This document shows, piece after piece, positions 6,573-13,628 of a stretch of DNA of 15,301 nt. Source of the stretch: an uncultured Collinsella sp. (GTDB lineage: Bacteria > Actinomycetota > Coriobacteriia > Coriobacteriales > Coriobacteriaceae); the NCBI GenBank assembly GCA_902489955.1, contig CABUBY010000036.1, positions 1 to 15,301 on the forward strand, written 5' to 3'. Position 1 is the stretch's first letter; each line of letters starts with the position of its first letter. Below the pieces are notes generated by a model. It worked only from the letters and a program-made list of their open reading frames with translations. It searched no databases and was not told where the DNA came from. The translations under genes were made by a program, and so were the position numbers.

Positions 6573-6610
6573 AACCACCACAAAGGTGCCTGTCCCTTTT
6601 TGGCGGGTTA
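6571..6610 (-). repeat. GGGACA hairpin element, copy B (fused to a stop codon)
   Basis: On the - strand the element starts with the TAA stop of the mscS-like gene (6608-6610), continues CCCGCCAAAAAGGGACAGG, then CACCTTTGTGGTGGTTTT. The arms (about 6573-6585 with 6596-6609) pair imperfectly. The run of Ts after the stem suits a terminator for the mscS-like gene. Confidence 0.7.
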
Positions 6611-7375
6611 GGCGATGATGGGGGCGATGGCACGGATGCAGGCGTCGGCTGCCGTGAAAGTAGTGCTGTCGTCGCTGACGATAAAGATGATCTTTCCTTT
6701 GATGCCAAAGTCGCCGATTTCGCTAAAGAGTACGTAGGGCTCCTTGTCAAAGCCCGAGATGGGAAGCACGGCGGCCTTGGTGGCGCTGGTCAGCTCGTCT
6801 GCCAGCACGTCAAGGGAAGCCCACTTGGACGTGTCCTTTACGGCAACGGGCACGGCCACGCGCCCAAAGGGCATCAAATGCACGAGTGTGTTCTTGGAAA
6901 TGTTGGAGTTGGGCACAATGATGGTCTGTCCACAGGCATCCTCAATCGTTGTATGGCGCCAAGTGATGTCTTGGACCACGCCGGATACGCCGCCGACCTC
7001 GATATTGTCGCCGGGCTTGATGATGCCCATAAAGGTCACCTGCATGCCGCCGATAAGGTTTGACAGCGTGTCCTGAAAGCCGAGCGAAATGGCGATGCCG
7101 CCGACGCCAAGAGCGGCAACGAGGGCGTTTGCGTTAATGCCAAAGCAGTTGTCGAGGATAAAGCTGCCGCCGATCATCCAGATGACGGCGCGCGCGATGT
7201 TGATGAAGATACTCGATGCCGGAAGCGGGTTATCGTCTCGGTTAAGCAGATGGTTCAGGGTCTTGGATACGACCTTGGCGGCGACGGCGGTGCCTATCGC
7301 CAAGATGACGGCCCAGATGATGTTGTGGACCCACCGTTGCTCAAAGAAATGAAGAATCGGCTCAAACAATTCCAT
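6608..7375 (-). CDS. MscS-family small-conductance mechanosensitive channel
   Basis: MscS-type channels open under membrane tension and release solutes on osmotic downshock. The protein has 255 residues from the ATG at 7373-7375, close to the E. coli MscS length. Membrane helices lie at about 18-38 and 56-75. The pore-lining helix with its alternating small residues is ALVAALGVGGIAISLGFQDTLSNLIGG at 84-110 (written here to show the MscS Ala/Gly pattern). The beta domain follows with KPGDNIEV at 120-127, and VPNSNISKN at 154-162 marks the MscS signature. The frame is open up to an ATG at 7420, but AGGAGG at 7386-7391 sits 10 nt before 7375, which also gives the normal N-terminus; the upstream start would fall inside the 5'-nucleotidase terminator. 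The gene ends in repeat copy B. Confidence 0.93.
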   Translation of the reverse strand: MELFEPILHFFEQRWVHNIIWAVILAIGTAVAAKVVSKTLNHLLNRDDNPLPASSIFINIARAVIWMIGGSFILDNCFGINANALVAALGVGGIAISLGFQDTLSNLIGGMQVTFMGIIKPGDNIEVGGVSGVVQDITWRHTTIEDACGQTIIVPNSNISKNTLVHLMPFGRVAVPVAVKDTSKWASLDVLADELTSATKAAVLPISGFDKEPYVLFSEIGDFGIKGKIIFIVSDDSTTFTAADACIRAIAPIIA

Positions 7376-7419
7376 GTAGGGAAAACCTCCTAATGATTGT
7401 CCAACCATGATACCCACCA

Positions 7420-7452
7420 AGAAGCCCGTCCGATCACATCGGACGGGCTTCT
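7420..7452 (-). terminator. Terminator of the 5'-nucleotidase gene
   Basis: A perfect 15-bp stem (7420-7434 with 7438-7452) has a 3-nt loop, CAC. On the - strand it ends in GCTTCTTGG. It lies about 50 nt after the nucleotidase stop and just before the mscS-like gene, and is the strongest simple hairpin in this part of the window. Confidence 0.85.
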
Positions 7453-7503
7453 GTGCTCGATATAAGGTTTACGCGGCGGGGCTGTAAGGCCCGGCGGTGT
7501 AGC

Positions 7504-9528
7504 TTAGCGTCGACGCTTCCAGATAATGCCGAGCATGATGACGATGATGCCGCCGATAAGGCACGCGCCAACTACTGCCAGCGTGCGGTCTCCCGTTGCG
7601 GCAAGCTTACCGGTCGTCTTCTTGGTGATGACCTTCGTGGTCGCCGTGTCCGTCTTAGACGAGGGCTTAGGCGTCGGGGCCGGTGAGGGCGTGGGGTCCA
7701 CGGCTGCGGAGCCGAAGCCGATGGTGCCGGCGAGCCCGGCCATCTTGCTCTCCCAGCCGTTCTGCCCGATCAGCGCCCTTAGCGCTGACTCGCAGGTACC
7801 CCACTCGGTGTGCTTGGTGGCGTTTGCGAAGGTGGGGAAGTCGGTCGTGTTGGTAATGATGTAGTTGTTGGTGGCGACGGTATAGGTCTTGGTGGGATCG
7901 AACGTGCTGCCGTCTTTGGTGAGTGTGGCACTCACAATGCGCTTGCCTTCGGGCTGCGTCCAATCAATCGTCACGTTGATGCCGCCAAAGGAGAGAACGC
8001 TGCCAGAGTCATCGCGCCACTTGTACTTGTTTTGCGCCTCCTGCTCGGTGTGACCGGCCGCCACATAAGCCTGCTGAAGCTCGTAGCTGTCGTTGCAATC
8101 GTCGCTGATTTGTAGCGAGTGCTCGAGCGCTGCGAGGAAGTCCGCGCCGGTCATGGTCCAGGTCTCCACGGTGTTGCCGTAGGGCGAGATGGCGATGACG
8201 TTGCCGGCGGTCACGTTGCCCGCCGCGATGCCGCCGCGGATGCCGCCAGCGTTTTCGATAGCGAAGTCCGCGCCCGTCAGGGCAAGATAGGAGCCGCAAA
8301 TCACGTGGCCGATGGTCTGGGCCTTGGCGGTGTCGCCCGGGTTGCTGGGGCGGAAATCGGTGGTGCGCACCATTTCCCAACCATGCGTGCCTGCGGCGTC
8401 CTCGCCGTAGAAATAGTTGGTGGTGGATGTGCCGAGCACCTTGTTCGATTCGTTTTCAAAGTCCTCGTCGAGCGGCTTGATCTTGTTGCGGACGGCTTCA
8501 AGGCGGCTTTGGTAGTCGGAGCCCTTGTCGGGGTCTGCCAAAAGGTCGTTGACGTTCTTGGCGGTGTAGAGCTTCTCGTCGCTACCGTCTGCAGGGACCG
8601 TGACCGTGTCATCGTCGGTCGTCTCGGTGTCATTCGTGTTGTACTTGTACGGAATGGAAAGCAGCCCCACCTCGGCAAAGGCGCTGCCTGCCTCGACAAC
8701 GTGGATCGTCTTGCCGTCGGCTCCCGTCACCTTCTCGTTAAGGTTGATGTGCTCGTGGCCTGCGATAAGGGCATCGACGCCACGGAGTCGCGTGGCAAAG
8801 GTCTTGGCGTCGAGCGTGTGCGCGATACACACAACAACATCGCAGCCCTCCTTGCGCAGCTGCTCTGCCTCGGCATTGATGGCGTTCGCGGCACTCGAGA
8901 ACGACGTACCCGCGACTAGGTCCGCGCGCAGCGAGGATCCCAGCGACTCATCCATGGCACCCACGACGCCGACCTTGATTTTGTAGTCGAATGTGGAGTG
9001 ATCCTCGCTATCCTCCCAGGTGCGATCGAGCGTCTTCGTGATGCTCGAGCTCCATACGCCGCTCGTAGACTTCGCGTTCGCGCAGAGCATGGCGAAGGGC
9101 GTGCCGGTGGTGCTGTAGCCGGTCATGGTGCGGAGTTTGTTCGCGCCGTAGCTCCAGTCGTGGTTGCCCGGCGTGGTCGCGTCGTAGCCGTCTACATAGA
9201 AGGTGTCCATGAGCTCGGCGATGCTCTTGCCCTCGCTCATGGTGGCGAAGGACTGCCCGTGGAAGGTGTCGCCCGCATCGAGCAAAAGATCGGGGGCGCT
9301 GTTTTGGGCGCTATAGAGAACCGCCAGCCCATCAAAGCCCACAGTGCCGGTGCCCTTGCTTGCGTTGTAGCTGTACTTGTAGCTGCCGTGGATGTCGTTG
9401 GTGTGCATGACGGCCACGGAGCCGTCAATAGCGGCGGGCAGGTTCCCCGCGAAAGCGAGGCTTGGGATGCCTGCGAGCGCGCCGGCAAACAACGCGGTGG
9501 CTAACGCAAGGCGGGGGAGTCTTTTCAT
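7504..9528 (-). CDS. Secreted, wall-anchored 5'-nucleotidase / UshA-like phosphoesterase
   Basis: A 674-residue surface enzyme likely to release phosphate and nucleosides from nucleotides outside the cell. Residues 1-27 are a Sec signal peptide (KR start, hydrophobic core, AFA cleavage site). The metallophosphoesterase domain shows HTNDIHG at 42-48, DAGDTFHG at 84-91, GNHD at 121-124, IAHT at 235-238 and GHEH at 257-260. The C-terminal nucleotide-binding domain has ENAGGIRGG at 425-433 and TYTVATNNYI at 548-557. A proline/serine/threonine linker (612-632) leads to LAATG at 642-646, a membrane helix (about 648-669) and KRRR, a sortase signal of the LAxTG class recognised by class E sortases of actinobacteria. 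AAGGAA precedes the ATG. No good promoter is recognised upstream. The exact substrate (AMP, UDP-sugar, cyclic nucleotide) cannot be read. Confidence 0.94.
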   Translation of the reverse strand: MKRLPRLALATALFAGALAGIPSLAFAGNLPAAIDGSVAVMHTNDIHGSYKYSYNASKGTGTVGFDGLAVLYSAQNSAPDLLLDAGDTFHGQSFATMSEGKSIAELMDTFYVDGYDATTPGNHDWSYGANKLRTMTGYSTTGTPFAMLCANAKSTSGVWSSSITKTLDRTWEDSEDHSTFDYKIKVGVVGAMDESLGSSLRADLVAGTSFSSAANAINAEAEQLRKEGCDVVVCIAHTLDAKTFATRLRGVDALIAGHEHINLNEKVTGADGKTIHVVEAGSAFAEVGLLSIPYKYNTNDTETTDDDTVTVPADGSDEKLYTAKNVNDLLADPDKGSDYQSRLEAVRNKIKPLDEDFENESNKVLGTSTTNYFYGEDAAGTHGWEMVRTTDFRPSNPGDTAKAQTIGHVICGSYLALTGADFAIENAGGIRGGIAAGNVTAGNVIAISPYGNTVETWTMTGADFLAALEHSLQISDDCNDSYELQQAYVAAGHTEQEAQNKYKWRDDSGSVLSFGGINVTIDWTQPEGKRIVSATLTKDGSTFDPTKTYTVATNNYIITNTTDFPTFANATKHTEWGTCESALRALIGQNGWESKMAGLAGTIGFGSAAVDPTPSPAPTPKPSSKTDTATTKVITKKTTGKLAATGDRTLAVVGACLIGGIIVIMLGIIWKRRR

Positions 9529-9592
9529 GGCAGTTTCCTTAGTCCTTAGCCAGAATGTCTGGTTGAATATCGGATTATCGACATAATATGCG
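9529..9592 (-). other. Upstream region of the 5'-nucleotidase gene
   Basis: This AT-richer stretch holds a GATAAT (- strand, 9574-9579) and a TATTAT (9583-9588), both -10 like, but neither has a -35 box at the right distance. A small inverted repeat CCAGA/TCTGG sits at 9550-9562 between these and the ribosome binding site. Confidence 0.3.
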
Positions 9593-9632
9593 AAAACCGC
9601 CGCAAGGGCGCCTGTCCCTTAGCGGCGGTTTT
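9593..9632 (-). repeat. GGGACA hairpin element, copy C
   Basis: Arms AAAACCGCCGCAAGGG (9593-9608) and their complement (9616-9632, with one bulged base) enclose a loop containing CCTGT. It is the second of two tandem copies after the ABC ATPase gene (C follows D on the - strand). Unlike copies A, B and D it does not contain a stop codon. Confidence 0.75.
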
Positions 9633-9647
9633 GACGTTTGCGCAGAT

Positions 9648-9688
9648 AAAACCTGCCAAAATAAACCTGTCCCTTTTTGGTAGGTTTA
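9648..9688 (-). repeat. GGGACA hairpin element, copy D (fused to a stop codon)
   Basis: Arms 9649-9661 and 9675-9687 pair over 13 bp with one wobble. On the - strand it reads TAA (stop of the ABC ATPase gene, 9686-9688), ACCTACCAAAAAGGGACAGG, then TTTATTTTGGCAGGTTTT. Hairpin plus T run fits a terminator of the ABC operon. Confidence 0.75.
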
Positions 9689-10480
9689 GCTTAGCAGCAT
9701 GCGGTCGTTGGCGAGCTCGCCGCCCGAGACCTCCTCGAATTTCTGCAGCAGGTCGGCTACGGTGAGCGACTTCTTCTCATCGCCCGCCACGTCGTAGATC
9801 ACGTGGCCTTCGTGCATCATGATCAGACGGTTGCCCAGACGGATGGCGTCGTTCATGTTGTGCGTGACCATGAGCGTGGTCAGGTGGTTCTCGTCGACGA
9901 TCTCCTCGGTCAGGTTGAGCACCTTAGAGGCCGTCTTGGGGTCGAGGGCCGCGGTGTGCTCGTCGAGCAGCAGCAGGCGCGGCCTGGTGAGCGTGGCCAT
10001 CAACAGGGTGAGTGCCTGGCGCTGTCCGCCCGAGAGCAGGCCGACCTTGGCGTTGAGACGCGTGTCCAGACCAAGGTCCAGGCGCTTGAGCAGCTCAACG
10101 TACTCATCTTTCTCGGCCTTGGTGACGCCCCACGAAAGGCCGCGACGCTGGCCGCGACGCTTGGCGAGGGCCAGGTTCTCGGCAATCTGCATGTCGGCTG
10201 CGGTGCCGCGCATGGGGTCCTGGAACACGCGGCCCAGGTACTTGGCACGCTGCGACTCGCTCAGACGCGAGATATCGTTGCCGTCGAGCTCGATAACGCC
10301 CGAATCGAGCGGATATACGCCGGCGATCATGTTGAGCAGCGTGGACTTGCCGGCGCCGTTGCCGCCAATCACGGTTACAAAGTCGCTGTCATTCAGGGTG
10401 AGGTCGACGCCGGTGAGCGCGCGCTTCTCGGTGACGGTGCCCTTGTTAAAGGTCTTTTTGACGTGCGAGAGCTTAAGCAT
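9686..10480 (-). CDS. ABC transporter ATP-binding protein (TrpX/ABC_sub_bind-type importer)
   Basis: This is the cytoplasmic ATPase that drives the importer made with the two genes before it. The protein has 264 residues from the chosen start. Walker A GGNGAGKST is at 39-47, Q-loop Q87, signature LSGGQ at 149-153, Walker B LLLLDE at 169-174 and the H-loop histidine at 207 (VTHN). All catalytic positions are present. Two ATGs are possible. The one at 10487-10489 follows the GAAGGGGG run with no spacing; the one at 10478-10480 has a 9-nt spacing and gives MLKLSHVKKTF, the common N-terminus of this family. Either way it overlaps the end of the permease gene (8 nt with the chosen start), so the two are coupled. 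The gene ends in repeat copy D. Confidence 0.92.
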   Translation of the reverse strand: MLKLSHVKKTFNKGTVTEKRALTGVDLTLNDSDFVTVIGGNGAGKSTLLNMIAGVYPLDSGVIELDGNDISRLSESQRAKYLGRVFQDPMRGTAADMQIAENLALAKRRGQRRGLSWGVTKAEKDEYVELLKRLDLGLDTRLNAKVGLLSGGQRQALTLLMATLTRPRLLLLDEHTAALDPKTASKVLNLTEEIVDENHLTTLMVTHNMNDAIRLGNRLIMMHEGHVIYDVAGDEKKSLTVADLLQKFEEVSGGELANDRMLLS

Positions 10481-11396
10481 CTGCCTCATCCCCCTTCGTG
10501 TAGGAGCTGCGGAGCTTATAGCGCTCCCAAACCACGGGCACGCACAGGGCCACGGCGACGATCACGGCGGAGAGCAGTTTCATGTCGTTGGCGTCCATGC
10601 CCATTTGCAGCACGATGGCGCGGATAAGGAAGTAGACCACGGAGCCAAAGACGGCGGAGGCAAGACGGACGCTAAACTGCGTGAGGCCGCCGGGCAGCAG
10701 ACGGCCGAGCACCTCACCGATAACAATGGCGGCAAGACCGATAACGATGGCACCGGTGCCCATACCAATGTCGGCATACTTTTGGCTCTGGCAGATGAGC
10801 GCGCCCGAAAGGCCGATGAGGGCGTTGGAGAGCACAAGGGCGATCATCTTGGTGGAGTTGGTGTTGACGCCCAGGGCGCGGATCATGTACTCGTTGTTGC
10901 CGGTGGCGCGCAGCGCCGAGCCAATCTCGGTGCCAAAGAACCAATACAGGATGGCAACGATAGCCACGGCGAGCAGGATGCCCAAGATGATGGCAACGGT
11001 GGACTGCGGCAGGCCGGTCATATTGCTGACGGCCGAGAACACGGTGCCCTTGGCAAGAATGGGCGTATTGGACTTGCCCATGATGCGCAGGTTGATTGAC
11101 CACAGACTGATCTGGGTGAGGATTCCGGCGAGGATCGCGGGAATCTCAAAGACGGTGGTCAAAATGCCCGTGACGGCACCCGCGATGGCGCCGGCGCACA
11201 TACCGGCCAGCACGGCGAGCAGCGGGTCGACGTTGTTATTGACGATGAGCACAGCGCAGACGCAGCCGCCGAGGGCAAAGCTGCCGTCGCAGGTCATATC
11301 GGGAATGTCGAGCAGGCGGAACGTGATAAACACGCCAAGCACCATAATGCCCCAGAGGACGCCCTGCGAAACGGCGCCCTGCAATGCAATGAGCAT
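10473..11396 (-). CDS. ABC transporter permease (TrpX/ABC_sub_bind-type importer)
   Basis: A 307-residue membrane protein with about eight to nine hydrophobic segments (for example 7-27, 58-82, 133-154, 184-204, 216-230, 246-265, 275-290). It belongs to the branched-chain/sugar type of ABC permeases (BPD_transp_2 family). The conserved cytoplasmic loop that contacts the ATPase is probably GSALRATGNNEYMIRALGVN at 159-178. The segment RLLDIPDMTCDGSFALGG near 27-44 is typical of permeases paired with ABC_sub_bind lipoproteins. AGGAGGT lies 7 nt before the ATG. The gap of 203 nt to the lipoprotein gene holds hairpins, while the ATPase gene overlaps its end. Confidence 0.92.
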   Translation of the reverse strand: MLIALQGAVSQGVLWGIMVLGVFITFRLLDIPDMTCDGSFALGGCVCAVLIVNNNVDPLLAVLAGMCAGAIAGAVTGILTTVFEIPAILAGILTQISLWSINLRIMGKSNTPILAKGTVFSAVSNMTGLPQSTVAIILGILLAVAIVAILYWFFGTEIGSALRATGNNEYMIRALGVNTNSTKMIALVLSNALIGLSGALICQSQKYADIGMGTGAIVIGLAAIVIGEVLGRLLPGGLTQFSVRLASAVFGSVVYFLIRAIVLQMGMDANDMKLLSAVIVAVALCVPVVWERYKLRSSYTKGDEADA

Positions 11397-11500
11397 GCTT
11401 CATACCTCCTAGGATAGGGTGGACACGTGATTTTCCATAATAGCGGTAACAATGCATAGAAGAGCTGCGGACAGACGTTTTGTTTTACCTGAAACAAGCA

Positions 11501-11529
11501 GGGCGGACGCCGGTCTACAGCGCCCGCCC
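11501..11529 (-). other. Hairpin between lipoprotein and permease genes (attenuator-like)
   Basis: A 10-bp GC-rich stem (11501-11510 with 11520-11529) with a 9-nt loop pairs fully on the - strand RNA with one G-U. It is followed by TGCTTGTTT, a weak T tract. It would let the lipoprotein gene be expressed above the permease and ATPase. The rest of 11397-11599 shows no ORF I can support. Confidence 0.55.
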
Positions 11530-11573
11530 CTGTGGCTCAGATATTGAATAACGCGGCTAAAGCGCGAGCACGG

Positions 11574-11614
11574 GCTCTAGACGCATGCCGCGTATGGCAT
11601 TACGCGTCCAGAGC
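11574..11614 (-). other. Hairpin spanning the stop codon of the lipoprotein gene
   Basis: Outer arms 11574-11584 and 11604-11614 pair over 11 bp (one G-U on the - strand RNA) and inner arms 11585-11589 and 11596-11600 pair over 5 bp. The TAA stop overlaps the inner arm and the bulge. No T tract follows. It probably protects the 3' end of the lipoprotein message after processing. Confidence 0.45.
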
Positions 11615-12580
11615 GGAAAGGTCGATGCCCAGGGCCTCGGCCATCTCGTCGTTCTTGACGACGACCAGGTCCTTGCTCGAGAGGTGCTTGATCGGCATGT
11701 CTTCGGGCTTGGCCTCGCCCTTCAGGATCTTAACGGCCATCTCGCCCGCGGCGTAGCCCAGGTCCTCGTAATTGATGGAGAGGGTGAACAGGCCGCCGGC
11801 CATGCACATACCCTCCTCGCCAGTCACGAAGGGGAGCTTGTTTTCCTTGCAGATCTGGCCGACCTGCGAGGCACCCGCGGCGATGGTGTTGTCGGTGGGG
11901 GAGTACAGCGCGTCGACCTTGCCCACGGCAGACTCGACGACGGACTGAATCTCGTTGGAGCTCGAGACGGTGAAGTCAGTGTACTCGAGGCCCAGCTTGT
12001 CGAGCTCCTTCTTGGCGGCCTTGATCTGGACGTCGGAGTTGGACTCGGCGGTGCAGTAGAGCAGGCCGACCTTTTTAACGTCGGGCAGGACCTTCTGCAT
12101 CATCTCGAGCTGCTCGGCGACCGGGGTGAGGTCGGAGGCGCCCGTGACGTTGGTGCCGGGCTTGTCGTTGTCCTGGACCAGGCCGGAGGCGGCGTAGTCG
12201 GTGATGGCACAGCCCACGATGGGGATATCGGCCGTGGCGCCGGCGGCAGCCTGTGCGGCGGGTGTGGCGATGGCATAAATCAGGTTGACGTTGTCGCCCA
12301 CAAACTTGTCGGCAATGGACTTACACGTGGACTGGTCGTTCTGGGCGTTCTTCTGGTCGATCTTGACCTTAAGGCCGCTCTCCTTGATGGCCTTGACAAA
12401 GCCGTCGTTGGCGGCATCGAGTGCGGAGTGCTCGGTGAGCTGCAGAACGCCGATGGTGTAGTCGGAACCGGCGGCAGCAGAGCCGGAACCAGAGTTGCCG
12501 CCGCATCCGGCGAGCGGGGCGAGCGCGAGCAGGCCGGCGGAGACCAGAAGGCTCCTGCGGCTGATGGTGATGTCCTTCAT
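11600..12580 (-). CDS. ABC transporter substrate-binding lipoprotein (ABC_sub_bind / TrpX-like)
   Basis: This is the extracellular binding protein of the importer. It has 326 residues from the ATG at 12578-12580, which follows GGGGGTAATG. The frame is open to 12628, but those 16 extra residues lack a ribosome binding site and would spoil the signal. The lipoprotein signal is SRRSLLVSAGLLALAPLAGC with lipobox LAGC at 23-26 and Cys26 as the anchor. The SRRSLL start also resembles a Tat signal. After a Gly/Ser linker, YTIGVLQLTEHSALDAANDG is the typical start of the ABC_sub_bind family (Pfam 04392), followed by the two-lobed fold (GLLYCTAESNS, VDALYSPTDNT, INYEDLGYAAGEMA). In streptococci TrpXYZ members import tryptophan or tyrosine, but the substrate here is unknown. 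Confidence 0.92.
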   Translation of the reverse strand: MKDITISRRSLLVSAGLLALAPLAGCGGNSGSGSAAAGSDYTIGVLQLTEHSALDAANDGFVKAIKESGLKVKIDQKNAQNDQSTCKSIADKFVGDNVNLIYAIATPAAQAAAGATADIPIVGCAITDYAASGLVQDNDKPGTNVTGASDLTPVAEQLEMMQKVLPDVKKVGLLYCTAESNSDVQIKAAKKELDKLGLEYTDFTVSSSNEIQSVVESAVGKVDALYSPTDNTIAAGASQVGQICKENKLPFVTGEEGMCMAGGLFTLSINYEDLGYAAGEMAVKILKGEAKPEDMPIKHLSSKDLVVVKNDEMAEALGIDLSALDA

Positions 12581-12612
12581 ATCATTACCCCCAGTATAAA
12601 AATGGCTGGAAA

Positions 12613-12638
12613 CACTGCACTGGGACAAAGTGCAAGTG
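12613..12638 (-). promoter_or_regulatory. Inverted repeat at the start of the ABC operon transcript (possible operator)
   Basis: CACTGCACT (12613-12621) and AGTGCAAGTG (12629-12638) form a 9-bp inverted repeat with one extra base and a 7-nt spacer, core TGCACT/AGTGCA. It lies just downstream of the predicted -10 box, where a repressor would block initiation. It could equally form an RNA hairpin in the leader. Confidence 0.45.
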
Positions 12639-12643
12639 GAACT

Positions 12644-12671
12644 ATAGTAGCGCTGATGTCCATTTTTACAA
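12644..12671 (-). promoter_or_regulatory. Possible promoter of the lipoprotein-permease-ATPase operon
   Basis: On the - strand TTGTAA (12666-12671) and TACTAT (12644-12649) are separated by 16 nt, each matching four of six consensus positions. The overlapping TATAGT is a better -10 but would need a 19-nt spacer. The predicted transcript starts near 12637, inside the inverted repeat. Confidence 0.45.
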
Positions 12672-12686
12672 CAGCCTGGCGGGTTT

Positions 12687-13511
12687 TTAATACAGAATCG
12701 GATGGGCGGTACGGGTAGTCGAATGGGCGGCGGAGGAGGCGTCCTCCTCCTCGTCGAGGGCGGCGAAGAGCTTCTTGCCGTCGAGGAGACGTGTGGTGAC
12801 GTTTCTCATTCGGCCAATCTCTACGGTACGCAACGTGTCATCGGCGCCTCGGGCGTCATAGACCGTTCCCAGCAAATACGAGATGCCGTCTCGTTGCTTG
12901 ATGGCAAAGGGACGGAGTGTCATCCGTGCTGCTTCGGTTTCGCCATGCGTCGTGACGCTCGAAATATCAAAACTCACCGTGGTTCCGTGGTCGATGGCCT
13001 GCTCGACGAGCTCGCACGTGTCGATGCGCTTGATGGGCGTGCGTGTTGCCTTGGTAGCCTTGCTGCCTGCGCTTGGAGCGGGTTCGGGTGTATCGAGGTA
13101 GCCGCGAACGTCGGCGCTCGCCATGGCAACTAAGTGCTGCGCCATGCTCTTGCGGATAGCGATAGGCGTGGAGCGGTTGCGCATGACCATACCGTGGAGC
13201 CGGATGATCTCTTCATCGGTGAGCGGGCGGGTAAGAAGTTTGTAGCCCACGCCGCGTTTGTACTCAATTTCGTATCCGGCATGGCGAAGCGCGGAGATGG
13301 CGGTGTAGATGCTGCGCCGCGCCGCCGAGATGGGCATGCGGGCGGGGTCGTCGGGATGGGCGAGGCGCCGGATCAACTCATCGGAAAGCATGGCCTTGTC
13401 CTCGCCGGTGTTTTCGCTTAATAGTTGCAGGATGCGAACGGCGCGATAGGCTGCCATCGAGGCGGCGCCTCTAGTCGTGGTGTCGTAGGTTTCAACAGCG
13501 GCTTCGGTCAT
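12687..13511 (-). CDS. WYL-domain transcriptional regulator
   Basis: A 274-residue DNA-binding regulator. Residues about 20-92 form a helix-turn-helix region (YRAVRILQLLSE, then RRSIYTAISALRHAGYEIEY and a GVGYKL wing). Residues about 165-242 match a WYL ligand-binding domain: LRPFAIKQRDGISYLLGTVYD at 199-219 with SYL in place of WYL, then RTVEIGRMRNV, the conserved basic end of the domain. WYL regulators sense small ligands or nucleic acids. Frame analysis allows a GTG at 13518-13520, but AAAGGA sits 1 nt from it and about 10 nt from the ATG at 13509-13511, so the ATG is chosen. It stands immediately upstream of the ABC operon in the same direction, 106 nt apart with no strong terminator, and may control it. 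Confidence 0.85.
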   Translation of the reverse strand: MTEAAVETYDTTTRGAASMAAYRAVRILQLLSENTGEDKAMLSDELIRRLAHPDDPARMPISAARRSIYTAISALRHAGYEIEYKRGVGYKLLTRPLTDEEIIRLHGMVMRNRSTPIAIRKSMAQHLVAMASADVRGYLDTPEPAPSAGSKATKATRTPIKRIDTCELVEQAIDHGTTVSFDISSVTTHGETEAARMTLRPFAIKQRDGISYLLGTVYDARGADDTLRTVEIGRMRNVTTRLLDGKKLFAALDEEEDASSAAHSTTRTAHPILY

Positions 13512-13628
13512 GGTGCCCACGTCCTTTCCGTTTTGGGTGGCGACGGTATGGAGCCTAGGACGTGGGGCTTTCCCAGGGGCGCAGGGCGCTCTGGGCGGTC
13601 GGTAGTCGTCGGCAAACGGCAGGTCGAG

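Noticed and set aside
3854..9688. GGGACA hairpins as a CRISPR array
   Set aside because: The copies are kilobases apart or only two in tandem, with no equal spacers, and their arms differ in sequence.
11585..12718. Long + strand open frame (377 codons) opposite the ABC lipoprotein gene
   Set aside because: It is a shadow of the lipoprotein gene, with low-complexity G/V/L/D sequence and no recognisable domain.
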